The notes below the pieces were generated by a model. That model did no database searches, was not told the origin of the DNA, and worked only from the letters and a program-made list of their open reading frames with translations. From Enterobacter cloacae (GTDB taxonomy: Bacteria > Pseudomonadota > Gammaproteobacteria > Enterobacterales > Enterobacteriaceae), in NCBI RefSeq assembly GCF_013375935.1, contig NZ_CP056117.1, positions 4,526,001 to 4,590,000 of the forward strand: a DNA stretch of 64,000 nucleotides, read 5' to 3'. Position numbers and translations under genes: made by a program. This document shows positions 18,386 through 26,664 of this stretch, piece after piece. Position 1 is the stretch's first letter, and each line of letters opens with the position of its first letter.

Positions 18386-19884
18386 GACGCCGTTCCTCCG
18401 GTTGAATAAAAAAGTAGTGTCTCTTCCCGGGCTTCGGCTCCGGCGATTTCCGCCACGATGCGCCCGTCCCATAGCACGCAGATGCGATCGCACAGCCCCA
18501 CCAGCTCGGCAAACTCGCCGGAGGCGTAAATCACCCCTTTGCCTTCCCGCGCCAGGCCGTCGATCAGCTGAAACAGATCGGTTTTGGCCTTTACGTCCAC
18601 GCCCTTGGTCGGCTCGTCGAAGATCAGCACGCTGGCATCATTGCGCAGCCATTTGCCGATCGCGACCTTCTGCTGGTTGCCGCCGGAAAGCCGACGCAGC
18701 ACCTGCCCCGGCCCGCGCGTTCGCACGCCGACGCGGGCAATGACCTCTTCCGCCCAGCGCCACGCCTGACGATGGCCGAAGAAACTCCAGCGCGAGAAGC
18801 TGTTATCTGCCGTCACGGCCAGGTTCATGCTCACCGGCTCGTCAATAAAGATGCCTTCCTTGCGCCGCTCCTCCGGCACCAGCGCCAGCCCGCGCTGCAC
18901 AGAGTCGGCCGGATCGCGCGGTTTCCAGGGCTGATGATTCAGCTCGCCGCGCGCCGTGAGGCTTTTGGTGGCGCCAAACAGCGCCTTGCAGAGTTCGGTT
19001 TTCCCCGCGCCCGCCAGCCCGGCAATCCCGAGGATTTCGCCCTTGCGCAGGTGCAGGGAGATATCTTTCAGCAGCGCGTCGTCATGCAGCCCCTCCACCC
19101 GCAGCAGCGTCTCTTCACCGTGCGCAGGGCGCGCGGGCGGATAGATATCGCTCAGCACGTGGCCGAGCATCTTCTCGACGATCGCTTCGCCGCTGAGGTC
19201 CGCCATCGGGCCAGACTCAATCAGCCTGCCGTCGCGCAGCACCGTCAGGGTGTCGCAGATGGCCTTCAGCTCGTGGATGCGGTGAGAAATAAACACCACG
19301 CCGATGCCCTGCTGCTTTAAGCGCCTCACCACCGCAAACAGGCGCTCGCTTTCGTGTGCGTCCAGCGGCGCGGTGGGCTCATCAAGAATTAAAAAACGGC
19401 AGTGGTGCGACAGCGCCCGCGCCAGCAAAATCTGCTGCTTTTCGGTCAGCGAACAGCCGTCGACGGAACGGCGCACGTCCAGCGCCACGTCGAGCTGCGC
19501 CAGCGCCTGCCGCGCCTGCTGGCGAACGGCGCGCCAGCTGTAGCGGTGCCCCGGCTGCGCCAGTTGGTCGAGCATAATATTCTCGGCGATGCTTAACCCC
19601 GGGATCAGCGCCACGTCCACCTCCTGCTGCACGAGGTGAATGCCCAGCCGCTTCGCGTCAAGCGGTTCACGCACGCTTACCGGCTGGTTGTTGATGCAGA
19701 TTTCGCCTTCGTAATGACCGTGCGTTCCGCACAGCACCGCCATCAGCGTCGATTTCCCCGCGCCGTTGGCGCCGGTCAGCGCATGCACCGATCCGCCGTT
19801 CAGGGTAAAGTCCACGCGCGACAGCGCCTGAAAGCCGGAAAAGGCCAGGCTGATACCGCGCATCTCAAGGCGACTGGAAACCAT
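18382..19884 (-). CDS. sugar ABC transporter ATPase with two nucleotide-binding domains
   Basis: 500-residue RbsA/XylG-type ATPase. NBD1 has Walker A GANGAGKST near residue 40 and Walker B LILDEPTAPLD. NBD2 has the atypical Walker A GLAGAGKTEL, the signature LSGGNQQK and Walker B LIFDEPTKGVD. It is the first gene of the operon and diverges from hcxA across 169 bases. It energises import through the permease downstream. Confidence 0.9.
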   Translation of the reverse strand: MVSSRLEMRGISLAFSGFQALSRVDFTLNGGSVHALTGANGAGKSTLMAVLCGTHGHYEGEICINNQPVSVREPLDAKRLGIHLVQQEVDVALIPGLSIAENIMLDQLAQPGHRYSWRAVRQQARQALAQLDVALDVRRSVDGCSLTEKQQILLARALSHHCRFLILDEPTAPLDAHESERLFAVVRRLKQQGIGVVFISHRIHELKAICDTLTVLRDGRLIESGPMADLSGEAIVEKMLGHVLSDIYPPARPAHGEETLLRVEGLHDDALLKDISLHLRKGEILGIAGLAGAGKTELCKALFGATKSLTARGELNHQPWKPRDPADSVQRGLALVPEERRKEGIFIDEPVSMNLAVTADNSFSRWSFFGHRQAWRWAEEVIARVGVRTRGPGQVLRRLSGGNQQKVAIGKWLRNDASVLIFDEPTKGVDVKAKTDLFQLIDGLAREGKGVIYASGEFAELVGLCDRICVLWDGRIVAEIAGAEAREETLLFYSTGGTAS

Positions 19885-20002
19885 CCGCGTAAATCCTTCA
19901 TTACTCTTCTGAACTCTTCTGATTTATCGAATTTTTCACAGCTCCGGTTGACTGACAACGACGGAAAAGGCATAAGATAAAGCGAAATATTATTAGCCAT
20001 CC

Positions 20003-20018
20003 GGATGTCCAGACATAA
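20003..20018. promoter_or_regulatory. possible MetJ site between the ABC operon and hcxA
   Basis: GGATGTCC and AGACATAA are two adjacent 8-base units, each matching the AGACGTCT met box at five positions. This is much weaker than the two mtn sites. It sits 36 bases before hcxA and 119 from the ABC operon start. It would link both to methionine control if real. Confidence 0.4.
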
Positions 20019-20053
20019 CATCGGGTTAGCGCTTGCTAAAAAAGGACAACACC

Positions 20054-21142
20054 ATGAGCAACACCGATATCCGCGTCGTACCCGGCCCGGCGAACTACTT
20101 CTCGCACCCTGGAAGCCTTGCGCGTCTGAATGACTTTTTTACCCCAGAGCAGCTTTCCCGCGCGGTGTGGATCTACGGCGAGCGGGCCATCGAAGGCGCG
20201 CGCCCTTTTCTGCCGGAGAGCTTTAGCACGCCGGGAGCAAAGCACCTGCTGTTTAAGGGCCACTGCAGCGAGCGCGACGTCACCCGTCTGGTGAACGACG
20301 CCGGCAGCGATACCCGCGTGGCGATCGGCATCGGCGGCGGTGCGGTAATGGATACCGTTAAGGCCGTGGCGCGTCGTTTAGGGGTGCCGTTCGTTGGCAT
20401 TCCCACGATTGCCGCTACCTGTGCGGCGTGGACGCCGCTCTCCGTCTGGTACAACGATGCCGGTCAGGCGCTGCAGTTCGAGATTTTTGACGACGCCAAC
20501 TTCCTGGTGCTGGTGGAGCCGCAGATCATCCTTAACGCTCCGGCGGAGTACCTGCTGGCGGGGATCGGCGATACGCTGGCGAAATGGTATGAGGCGGTCG
20601 TACTCGCGCCGCAGCCTGAAAACCTGCCGCTGACCGTGCGTCTTGGCCTCAACGGCGCGCTGGCGATCCGCGACGTGCTGCTGGAGCGCAGCGAAGAGGT
20701 GCTGGCCGACCAGCAGCGCGGCGACCAGACGCAGGCGTTTCGGGACGTGGTGGACGCCGTTATCGCCGGTGGCGGTATGGTCGGCGGTCTGGGCGAACGC
20801 TATACCCGCGTGGCGGCGGCACATGCGGTGCACAACGGCTTAACCGTGCTGCCGCAGACGGAAAAATACCTCCACGGCACGAAGGTGGCCTACGGCATTC
20901 TGGTGCAGAGCGCCCTGCTCGGCCAGGACGACGTGCTGGGCCAGCTGGTAGCGGCCTATCAGCGCTTTAACCTGCCGACCACGCTTCGCGCGCTGGAGGT
21001 CGATATCCATAACCGCGACGAACTGGACAAGGTCATTGCCCACACCCTGCGCCCGGTGGAGTCGATTCACTATTTACCGGTTACGCTCACGCCAGACGTT
21101 CTGCGCGCCGCGTTTGAAAAGGTGGAATCCTTCAGCCGTTAA
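20054..21142 (+). CDS. hcxA: hydroxycarboxylate dehydrogenase A (YbdH), 2-oxoacid reductase
   Basis: 362-residue iron-dependent alcohol dehydrogenase/GldA-family enzyme, nearly colinear with E. coli YbdH/HcxA, which reduces 2-oxoglutarate and 2-oxobutanoate with NADPH. Visible features are the nucleotide-binding GIGGGAVMDTVKAVARRLG, the segment TIAATCAAWTPLSVWY and the metal-site region ADAHAVHNGL-like AAAHAVHNGLTVLPQTEKY. Start 20054 (MSNTDIRVVPG) has AAAGGA 7 bases upstream. In E. coli it adjoins ybdL; here about 14 kb separates them. Cytosolic. Confidence 0.92.
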   Translation: MSNTDIRVVPGPANYFSHPGSLARLNDFFTPEQLSRAVWIYGERAIEGARPFLPESFSTPGAKHLLFKGHCSERDVTRLVNDAGSDTRVAIGIGGGAVMDTVKAVARRLGVPFVGIPTIAATCAAWTPLSVWYNDAGQALQFEIFDDANFLVLVEPQIILNAPAEYLLAGIGDTLAKWYEAVVLAPQPENLPLTVRLGLNGALAIRDVLLERSEEVLADQQRGDQTQAFRDVVDAVIAGGGMVGGLGERYTRVAAAHAVHNGLTVLPQTEKYLHGTKVAYGILVQSALLGQDDVLGQLVAAYQRFNLPTTLRALEVDIHNRDELDKVIAHTLRPVESIHYLPVTLTPDVLRAAFEKVESFSR

Positions 21143-21199
21143 TCGCGCCGACGGGCTATACCTAATGATGATTCTCACCACTCTCGTAACGAGGTCATC

Positions 21200-21943
21200 A
21201 TGCAGATCGATTTATCAGGTAAGAAAGCGCTGGTTACCGGCGCCAGCCGGGGATTGGGCCGTGCTATCGCGCTGTCGCTGGCGCGCGCCGGTGCCGATGT
21301 GGTTATCACCTATGAAAAGTCCGTCGATAAAGCCCAGGCGGTCGCCGATGAGATAAAAGCGCTGGGGCGGCACGGCGAGGCCATTCAGGCTGACAGCGCC
21401 AGCGCGCAGGCGATTCAGGACGCCGTCACCCAGGCGGCACGCTCCCTCGGCGGGCTGGATATTCTGGTCAATAACGCCGGGATTGCGCGCGGTGGCCCGC
21501 TGGAGTCCATGACGCTGGCGGACATCGACGCGCTTATCAACGTCAACATTCGCGGCGTGGTGATTGCCATTCAGGAAGCGCTGGTGCACATGTCCGACGG
21601 CGGGCGCATCATCAATATCGGCAGCTGTCTGGCAAACCGCGTGGCGCAGCCCGGCATTGCCGTTTACTCCATGACCAAATCTGCTCTGAACTCCCTCACC
21701 CGCGGCCTGGCGCGCGATTTAGGCCCGCGCGGCATCACCGTTAACCTTGTTCATCCGGGACCGACAAACAGCGACATGAACCCGGAGGACGGGGAGCAGG
21801 CGGAAGCCCAGCGCCGGATGATTGCCGTCGGTCACTACGGCCAGCCGGAAGACATCGCGGCGGCGGTCACCTTCCTCGCCAGCCCGGCCGCCGGACAGAT
21901 CTCCGGTACGGGGCTGGACGTGGACGGCGGTTTGAACGCCTGA
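21200..21943 (+). CDS. short-chain dehydrogenase/reductase, FabG-like
   Basis: 247-residue classical SDR. The cofactor motif is TGASRGLG at about residue 12, the structural NNAG motif follows, the catalytic YSMTK (YxxxK) comes later, and the C-terminus ISGTGLDVDGGLNA is typical of 3-oxoacyl-ACP-reductase-like enzymes. It follows hcxA by 57 bases with its own GAGG ribosome site, so it may share its transcript. It lacks an E. coli counterpart at this locus. The substrate is not known. Confidence 0.85.
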   Translation: MQIDLSGKKALVTGASRGLGRAIALSLARAGADVVITYEKSVDKAQAVADEIKALGRHGEAIQADSASAQAIQDAVTQAARSLGGLDILVNNAGIARGGPLESMTLADIDALINVNIRGVVIAIQEALVHMSDGGRIINIGSCLANRVAQPGIAVYSMTKSALNSLTRGLARDLGPRGITVNLVHPGPTNSDMNPEDGEQAEAQRRMIAVGHYGQPEDIAAAVTFLASPAAGQISGTGLDVDGGLNA

Positions 21944-21960
21944 TCGCAGATTTTCTGTAA

Positions 21961-21987
21961 GCCTCTGTCGCCCGGCAGAGGCATTTT
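21961..21987 (+). terminator. terminator after the SDR gene
   Basis: GCCTCTG and CAGAGGC form a 7-bp stem around TCGCCCGG, followed by ATTTTC. It likely ends the hcxA-SDR transcript and separates it from the toxin-antitoxin pair. Confidence 0.7.
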
Positions 21988-22126
21988 CGAGCCGCCCCGA
22001 CGGTTTGCGTTTTGCCCCTTTTTTCCGCTTTTTGTCCGGTCTACAGTCCCCCATAAGAAATTCGGAATTTATCTAATAGTCTTATTATTTCCTTATGTTT
22101 TGTGTGGGCGTACAGTGGAGGTACGG

Positions 22127-22429
22127 ATGAAGATTGTCTGGTCAAAAACGGCAGAGAAACAATTTTCTAAAATCGATAAGCGGTATCAAAACCGCATTAA
22201 ATTCAGGCTGGAGAAGATGGACGATAAAGCTTCACCTGTATCGGATATCAAGAAATTATCTTTTCCCGAAAACCACTACAGGCTGCGTTTAGGTGATTAC
22301 AGGGTCATCTACACCTTTGGGGATCCGCCGGGCGATACCTGCTACGTAGTGGCAGTAAAACGCCGAACAACTACCACCTACCTTCATGAGGAACATACGG
22401 AATATGGCTATTCAGTTCATAAAGGATGA
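22127..22429 (+). CDS. RelE/ParE-superfamily toxin
   Basis: 100-residue small basic protein of the RelE/ParE fold, opening MKIVWSKTAEKQFSKIDKRY and containing NHYRLRLGDYRVIYTF, the usual core strand arrangement. Such toxins are either ribosome-dependent RNases or gyrase inhibitors; which cannot be told here. Start 22127 has a GGAGG site 6 bases upstream. It comes before its antitoxin, HigB-style, and overlaps it by 26 bases. AT-rich upstream DNA marks the module as recently arrived. Confidence 0.85.
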   Translation: MKIVWSKTAEKQFSKIDKRYQNRIKFRLEKMDDKASPVSDIKKLSFPENHYRLRLGDYRVIYTFGDPPGDTCYVVAVKRRTTTTYLHEEHTEYGYSVHKG

Positions 22430-22808
22430 AGAAGGAAAAAACCAGTATGTCGTCATTCCTTACGGTGAATACTTTCGTATGCGCTTAGCCATGCTGGAGT
22501 ACGACGACGACGATGAAAACGACTGGGAGGATATTCCTTATGAGTCAGACATCTACGACAACGTAGGCCTACCGGGAGAGGTCTGCAACGTAATGCACAG
22601 CCAGAACGTCAGCCTGCAGGCCGCATGGCGCATCCTGCGCGGCATGTCGCAGCAGGAGGTGGCGGAGAAACTTGGCATCAGCCAGTCCGCCGTATCACAG
22701 CTGGAAGCGCTGGACTCCCGTCCGCAAAAGCGCACCCGTGAAAAGCTGGCGGCGATTTACGGCTGTAAGCAGGAGCAGATCAGCCTCTATTTACCGAAAG
22801 AGGGCTAA
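22404..22808 (+). CDS. Xre-family antitoxin
   Basis: 134-residue antitoxin. The N-terminal half ([20 protein letters not shown]) resembles Phd-like toxin-neutralising segments, with a very acidic stretch [12 protein letters not shown]. The C-terminal half is a helix-turn-helix ([20 protein letters not shown]) that should bind its own promoter. The start was set at 22404; an in-frame ATG at 22386 would add six residues. Its stop overlaps the convergent ybdD stop by four bases. Confidence 0.85.
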   Translation: MAIQFIKDEEGKNQYVVIPYGEYFRMRLAMLEYDDDDENDWEDIPYESDIYDNVGLPGEVCNVMHSQNVSLQAAWRILRGMSQQEVAEKLGISQSAVSQLEALDSRPQKRTREKLAAIYGCKQEQISLYLPKEG

Positions 22809-23002
22809 CAGCACTTCGCCCCGCCCTTACCGCCGTAGCGGGCGTCCTGACGGTCGCGGAAAAATGCTTCGTACGTCATTGGCGTCTGGTCCGGATGGTT
22901 GACGCGCATATGCTCAACGTAGTTATCGTAGTCCGGCACGCCAATCATCATTTTGGCGGCCTGGCCCAGGTACTTACCTGCTTTGGAAAGGGTGTCGAAC
23001 AT
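22805..23002 (-). CDS. ybdD: YbdD/YjiX family small protein
   Basis: 65-residue protein of the DUF466 (YbdD/YjiX) family, ending GGKGGAKCC. The family is nearly always placed after a CstA-type peptide/pyruvate transporter, as here (cstA lies 118 bases upstream on the same strand), and is thought to assist it. The C-terminal double cysteine is typical. The 3' end overlaps the convergent antitoxin gene by four bases. Confidence 0.9.
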   Translation of the reverse strand: MFDTLSKAGKYLGQAAKMMIGVPDYDNYVEHMRVNHPDQTPMTYEAFFRDRQDARYGGKGGAKCC

Positions 23003-23023
23003 AGGTCATTTCTCTTTTTTTTT

Positions 23024-23108
23024 CCCCTCACCCCGGCCCATACACCCCAAAGGGAGAGGGGGTTCTAAGTTCCCTCTCCCCTATGGGGAGAGGGTTAGGG
23101 TGAGGGGT
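23024..23108. repeat. inverted pair of CCCTCTCCC repeats between cstA and ybdD
   Basis: CCCCTCACCCCGGCCC facing TCCCTCTCCCCTATGGGGAGAGGGTTAGGGTGAGGGG. Two copies in opposite orientation form one large palindrome inside the cstA-ybdD transcript, so it could affect mRNA stability or the ratio of the two proteins. Confidence 0.8.
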
Positions 23109-23120
23109 ATATCTGGTAAA

Positions 23121-25226
23121 TTAATGCGCCCCTTTAGCCTGGCTCACAATCTCGTCCAGGTTTTCAGGCATCGGCTCATACGGTGTCTCTTTCGCCGTCG
23201 GCTTGTCGACTTTCAGCGCCGCCAGCGCGGTTTTGAGAGAATACAATGCCAGCACCACAACCACCACCATAAAGAAGATGGTCAGCCCGGCATCCAGACG
23301 GTTGTTAAACACCAGCTGCGACAGCTGCGACTCCGTATACTGCGGCGGGATCGCGCCGCTGTCGATCATCGCCTGGAACTTGTTAGCAATCGCCAGGAAG
23401 CCCACCTTGTTGTCCGGGCTGAAGGCTTTCTGCCAGCCCGCCGTCAGGGTACAGATCAGCAGCCACGCGGTAGGCACCAGCGCCACCCACGCGTAACGCT
23501 GGCGCTTCATCTTGAATAGCACCACCGCGCAGAGCATCAGCGCCATGCCCGCCAGCATCTGGTTGGCGATACCGAACAGCGGCCAGAGGGTGTTAATCCC
23601 GCCCAGCGGATCCACCACCCCCTGATGCAGGAAGTAGCCCCACGCCAGCACGCACAGCGCCGTCGCCAGCAGGTTAGCCGGAAGCGAATCGGTGCGCTTC
23701 AGGTTCGGAGAGATCACCCCCAGCAGGTCCTGGAGCATAAAGCGCGCCGCTCGGGTACCCGCATCCACCGCCGTCAGGATAAACAGCGCTTCAAACAGAA
23801 TGGCGAAGTGATACCAGAACGACACGTCCATCAGCCCGCCCAGCGCGCCGTGGAGAATGTAGGCCATGCCCACCGCAAGCGTAGGCGCCCCGCCTGCGCG
23901 GGAGATAATCGACTGCTCGCCCACCTCGTTAGCGATATGCGTCAGCGTTTCAGGGGTAATCGCAAAGCCCCAGCCGCTCACCACCTGTGCGGCAGAGGCA
24001 ACCACGTCAACGGTTCCGGCCGGAGCCAGCACCGCCATCGGGCTGTTCATTGCGAAGTAAACGCCCGGATCGATAATGCAGGCGGAGACCAGCGCCATGA
24101 TCGCCACGAAGGACTCCATCAGCATGCCGCCGTAGCCGATCAGGCAGGCCTGATTTTCATTCGCCAGCATCTTCGGCGTAGTGCCCGAGGCAATCAGCGC
24201 GTGGAAGCCGGAGACCGCGCCGCAGGCGATGGTGATAAACAGGAACGGGAACAGGTTGCCGGTCCAGACCGGGCCGGTGCCGTCGATGAACTTAGTCAGC
24301 GCAGGCATGGTCAGGGTCGGGCGCATAATCAGAATGCCGATCGCCAGCCCGACGATGGTACCGATTTTCAGGAACGTTGAGAGATAGTCGCGCGGGGCCA
24401 GCAGCAGCCACACCGGCAGCACCGCCGCCACGAAGCCGTAGCCCACCAGCATCCATGTCAGCTGTACGCCGGTGAAGTCGAAGAACGGTGCCCAGGTCGG
24501 GCTTTCCGCTACCCAGCCGCCGGAGATAATGGCGAACACGAGGAACACCAGGCCAATCACCGACACTTCACCAATGCGCCCCGGGCGCAGGTAGCGGATG
24601 TAGATCCCCATAAACAACGCCAGCGGAATGGTGAAGGCTACGGTATACGTCCCCCACGGGCTGTGGGTTAGCGCCTTCACCACGATCATCGCCAGCACCG
24701 CAAGGATGATCACCATGATCATAAAGGTGGCCACCAGCGCAATCACCCCGGCGGTTGCGCCCATCTCCTCTTTCACCAGCTCACCCAGAGAACGGCCGTC
24801 GCGGCGGGTGGAGACGAACAGCACCATAAAGTCCTGCACCGCGCCCGCCAGCACCACGCCCGCGAGGATCCAGATCATTCCCGGCAGGTAGCCCATCTGC
24901 GCCGCCAGCACCGGCCCCACCAGCGGGCCCGCTCCGGCGATGGCCGCGAAGTGGTGACCGAACAGCACCTTTTTATCGGTCGGCACGTAGTCCAGCCCGT
25001 CGTTATGGCGCACGGCTGGGGTCATGCGCGTGCCGTCAACGGCCAGCACGGTGTTGGCGATATAGCGGCCATAAAAACGATACGCAATCAGATAAATGCA
25101 GACGGAGGCGACGACGATCCAGAGCGCATTGATCTGCTCCCCCCGGTTGAGGGCGATATAGCCCAGGGCAAAGGCTCCCACAACGGAGAGCACCGCCCAT
25201 GTAAGGTATTTCCCTGAGTTATTCAT
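23121..25226 (-). CDS. cstA: carbon starvation protein A, peptide/pyruvate transporter
   Basis: 701-residue integral membrane protein with roughly sixteen to eighteen hydrophobic segments, colinear with E. coli CstA. The family motif region includes FGHHFAAIAGAGPLVGPVLAAQ. CstA takes up peptides and, in later work, pyruvate during carbon limitation. In E. coli it is cAMP-CRP-dependent; the 268 bases upstream contain AT-rich promoter-like DNA but no CRP site I could fix with confidence. It precedes ybdD. Confidence 0.95.
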   Translation of the reverse strand: MNNSGKYLTWAVLSVVGAFALGYIALNRGEQINALWIVVASVCIYLIAYRFYGRYIANTVLAVDGTRMTPAVRHNDGLDYVPTDKKVLFGHHFAAIAGAGPLVGPVLAAQMGYLPGMIWILAGVVLAGAVQDFMVLFVSTRRDGRSLGELVKEEMGATAGVIALVATFMIMVIILAVLAMIVVKALTHSPWGTYTVAFTIPLALFMGIYIRYLRPGRIGEVSVIGLVFLVFAIISGGWVAESPTWAPFFDFTGVQLTWMLVGYGFVAAVLPVWLLLAPRDYLSTFLKIGTIVGLAIGILIMRPTLTMPALTKFIDGTGPVWTGNLFPFLFITIACGAVSGFHALIASGTTPKMLANENQACLIGYGGMLMESFVAIMALVSACIIDPGVYFAMNSPMAVLAPAGTVDVVASAAQVVSGWGFAITPETLTHIANEVGEQSIISRAGGAPTLAVGMAYILHGALGGLMDVSFWYHFAILFEALFILTAVDAGTRAARFMLQDLLGVISPNLKRTDSLPANLLATALCVLAWGYFLHQGVVDPLGGINTLWPLFGIANQMLAGMALMLCAVVLFKMKRQRYAWVALVPTAWLLICTLTAGWQKAFSPDNKVGFLAIANKFQAMIDSGAIPPQYTESQLSQLVFNNRLDAGLTIFFMVVVVVLALYSLKTALAALKVDKPTAKETPYEPMPENLDEIVSQAKGAH

Positions 25227-25494
25227 AGCTGTTGTCCGGTGTTGTGAAACGGTGAGATGTTACATTTTGTTTCTAGAACAACGGATAAGATTTAACAACT
25301 TTGAAACGCAATAATGCGTGGTCAAACCAGAGATTTACACCACAGTGTTAAGCCGATCACTTTCGTGACGTCCTCGGTCACACTTTTGCCTTTTTCGTCC
25401 AGGCACCGTCTTACGGAATGATTTGTATCATTTTTTTTGGTCATAACCTCGCCAGAATGATCCTGCGCAATCGCGTGCATACAAGTAAAAGGAT

Positions 25495-26190
25495 ATGAAC
25501 AGTTCAGTACCTCAGGATAGTAAGGTCGGGCCCGGCGCGTACTTCGCGCTGGCGTTTGCAGCCGTTTTCTTCTCCGGCCTTCTGGGCGGCAAAGAGTGGT
25601 ATGGCGTCTTTGATTTCACCACCCTCAACGGCGCGTTTGGCAAAGTGGTCAGTAAAGCCAGCCTGGACGACGGCACGCTAACGACGTCCAGCAGCGCCTT
25701 TCGCGGCGTCGGCGGCAGCGGCGCGATGGACGGATTTCTCTTCGCGCTTGGTTTAATTCCGGCGGTCATGTTTGCGCTGGGGACGATCAACGTGCTGGAG
25801 CACTACGGCGCGCTCCGTGCCGCCCGCAGACTCTTAACCCCTCTGCTGCGCCCGCTGCTGGGTATTCCCGGTACCGCCGGGCTGGCGCTGATTGGCAGCC
25901 TGCAAAGCACCGACGTGGGCGCGTCCCTCACCCGAAACCTGTCTGATGAAGGGCAAATCAGCGAAAAAGAGAAAGACGTCTTCGCTATGTTCCAGTTCTC
26001 TGCCGGGGCGATGATCACCAACTTTTTCTCATCGGGTGCAATCCTCTTTACGCTGGTGGCCGCAGACGGCACGGCAGCGGTTCCCACGTCCATCGGCGCC
26101 TGCATTGCCGTCATGTTCATCATGAAAATCGTGGGCGCAAATCTGCTCCGACTGTTCCTGTCCTTCACCGGTAAAGGAGACGCCGCATGA
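25495..26190 (+). CDS. YjiH-like inner-membrane protein (nucleoside-recognition domain)
   Basis: 231-residue membrane protein similar to E. coli YjiH (Gate/nucleoside-recognition domain). It has about six hydrophobic segments and the conserved LALIGSLQSTDVGASLTRNL. Partner of the next gene, with which it overlaps by four bases (ATGA). The ribosome site AAAAGGA sits unusually close to the ATG (1 base). In E. coli yjiH-yjiG precede isoaspartyl dipeptidase iadA; here an M20 peptidase takes that place. Function as a transport pair is inferred. Confidence 0.78.
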   Translation: MNSSVPQDSKVGPGAYFALAFAAVFFSGLLGGKEWYGVFDFTTLNGAFGKVVSKASLDDGTLTTSSSAFRGVGGSGAMDGFLFALGLIPAVMFALGTINVLEHYGALRAARRLLTPLLRPLLGIPGTAGLALIGSLQSTDVGASLTRNLSDEGQISEKEKDVFAMFQFSAGAMITNFFSSGAILFTLVAADGTAAVPTSIGACIAVMFIMKIVGANLLRLFLSFTGKGDAA

Positions 26191-26651
26191 GTGCCCCACA
26201 GTCTAATCCCGTCATTACCGATGTGTTTATCGAAGGCGCGCGCAAAGGCTGGGGCATCGCCACCAGCAGCACCCTGCCCAACGTGGTGATGGCGTTTATC
26301 ATCATCAAGGCGCTGGAAATTACCGGAGCCCTGAAAGGGCTGGGCCTGGTCTTCGCCCCGCTGATGGGGCTGTTTGGCCTGCCGGGTGAGGCCGCCGCCG
26401 TGCTGATTGGCGGCTGGATGTCGATGGGCGGCGGGATCGGCGTTGCCATCGGCCTGTTTGATAAGGGCATTCTTACCGGCGAGCACCTGGCTATCCTGGC
26501 GCCCGCTATCTACCTGATGGGCTCGCAGGTGCAGTACCTGGGCCGCATTCTGGGCGTGATCGGCACGCGCGCCAAACGTATTCCGCTGATGATCGCCATC
26601 TCGGCGATCAACGCTTTCTTAGCCATGCTGCTGATGCGCATTATTCTCTGA
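26187..26651 (+). CDS. YjiG-like inner-membrane protein (Spore maturation/nucleoside-recognition type)
   Basis: 154-residue membrane protein matching E. coli YjiG in length and pattern (DVFIEGARKGWGIATSSTLPN, LPGEAAAVLIGGWMSMGGG, YLMGSQVQYLGR). It overlaps the YjiH-like gene by four bases and is followed 13 bases on by the M20 peptidase. The three likely form one operon that takes up and hydrolyses a peptide or N-acyl amino acid. Confidence 0.78.
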   Translation: MSAPQSNPVITDVFIEGARKGWGIATSSTLPNVVMAFIIIKALEITGALKGLGLVFAPLMGLFGLPGEAAAVLIGGWMSMGGGIGVAIGLFDKGILTGEHLAILAPAIYLMGSQVQYLGRILGVIGTRAKRIPLMIAISAINAFLAMLLMRIIL

Positions 26652-26664
26652 ACAGGACGTGAAT

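Noticed and set aside
25227..25494. Possible CRP site upstream of cstA (GTGAC...GTCAC near 25365)
   Set aside because: The half-sites are spaced by about nine bases, not the six needed for CRP, so I did not call it.
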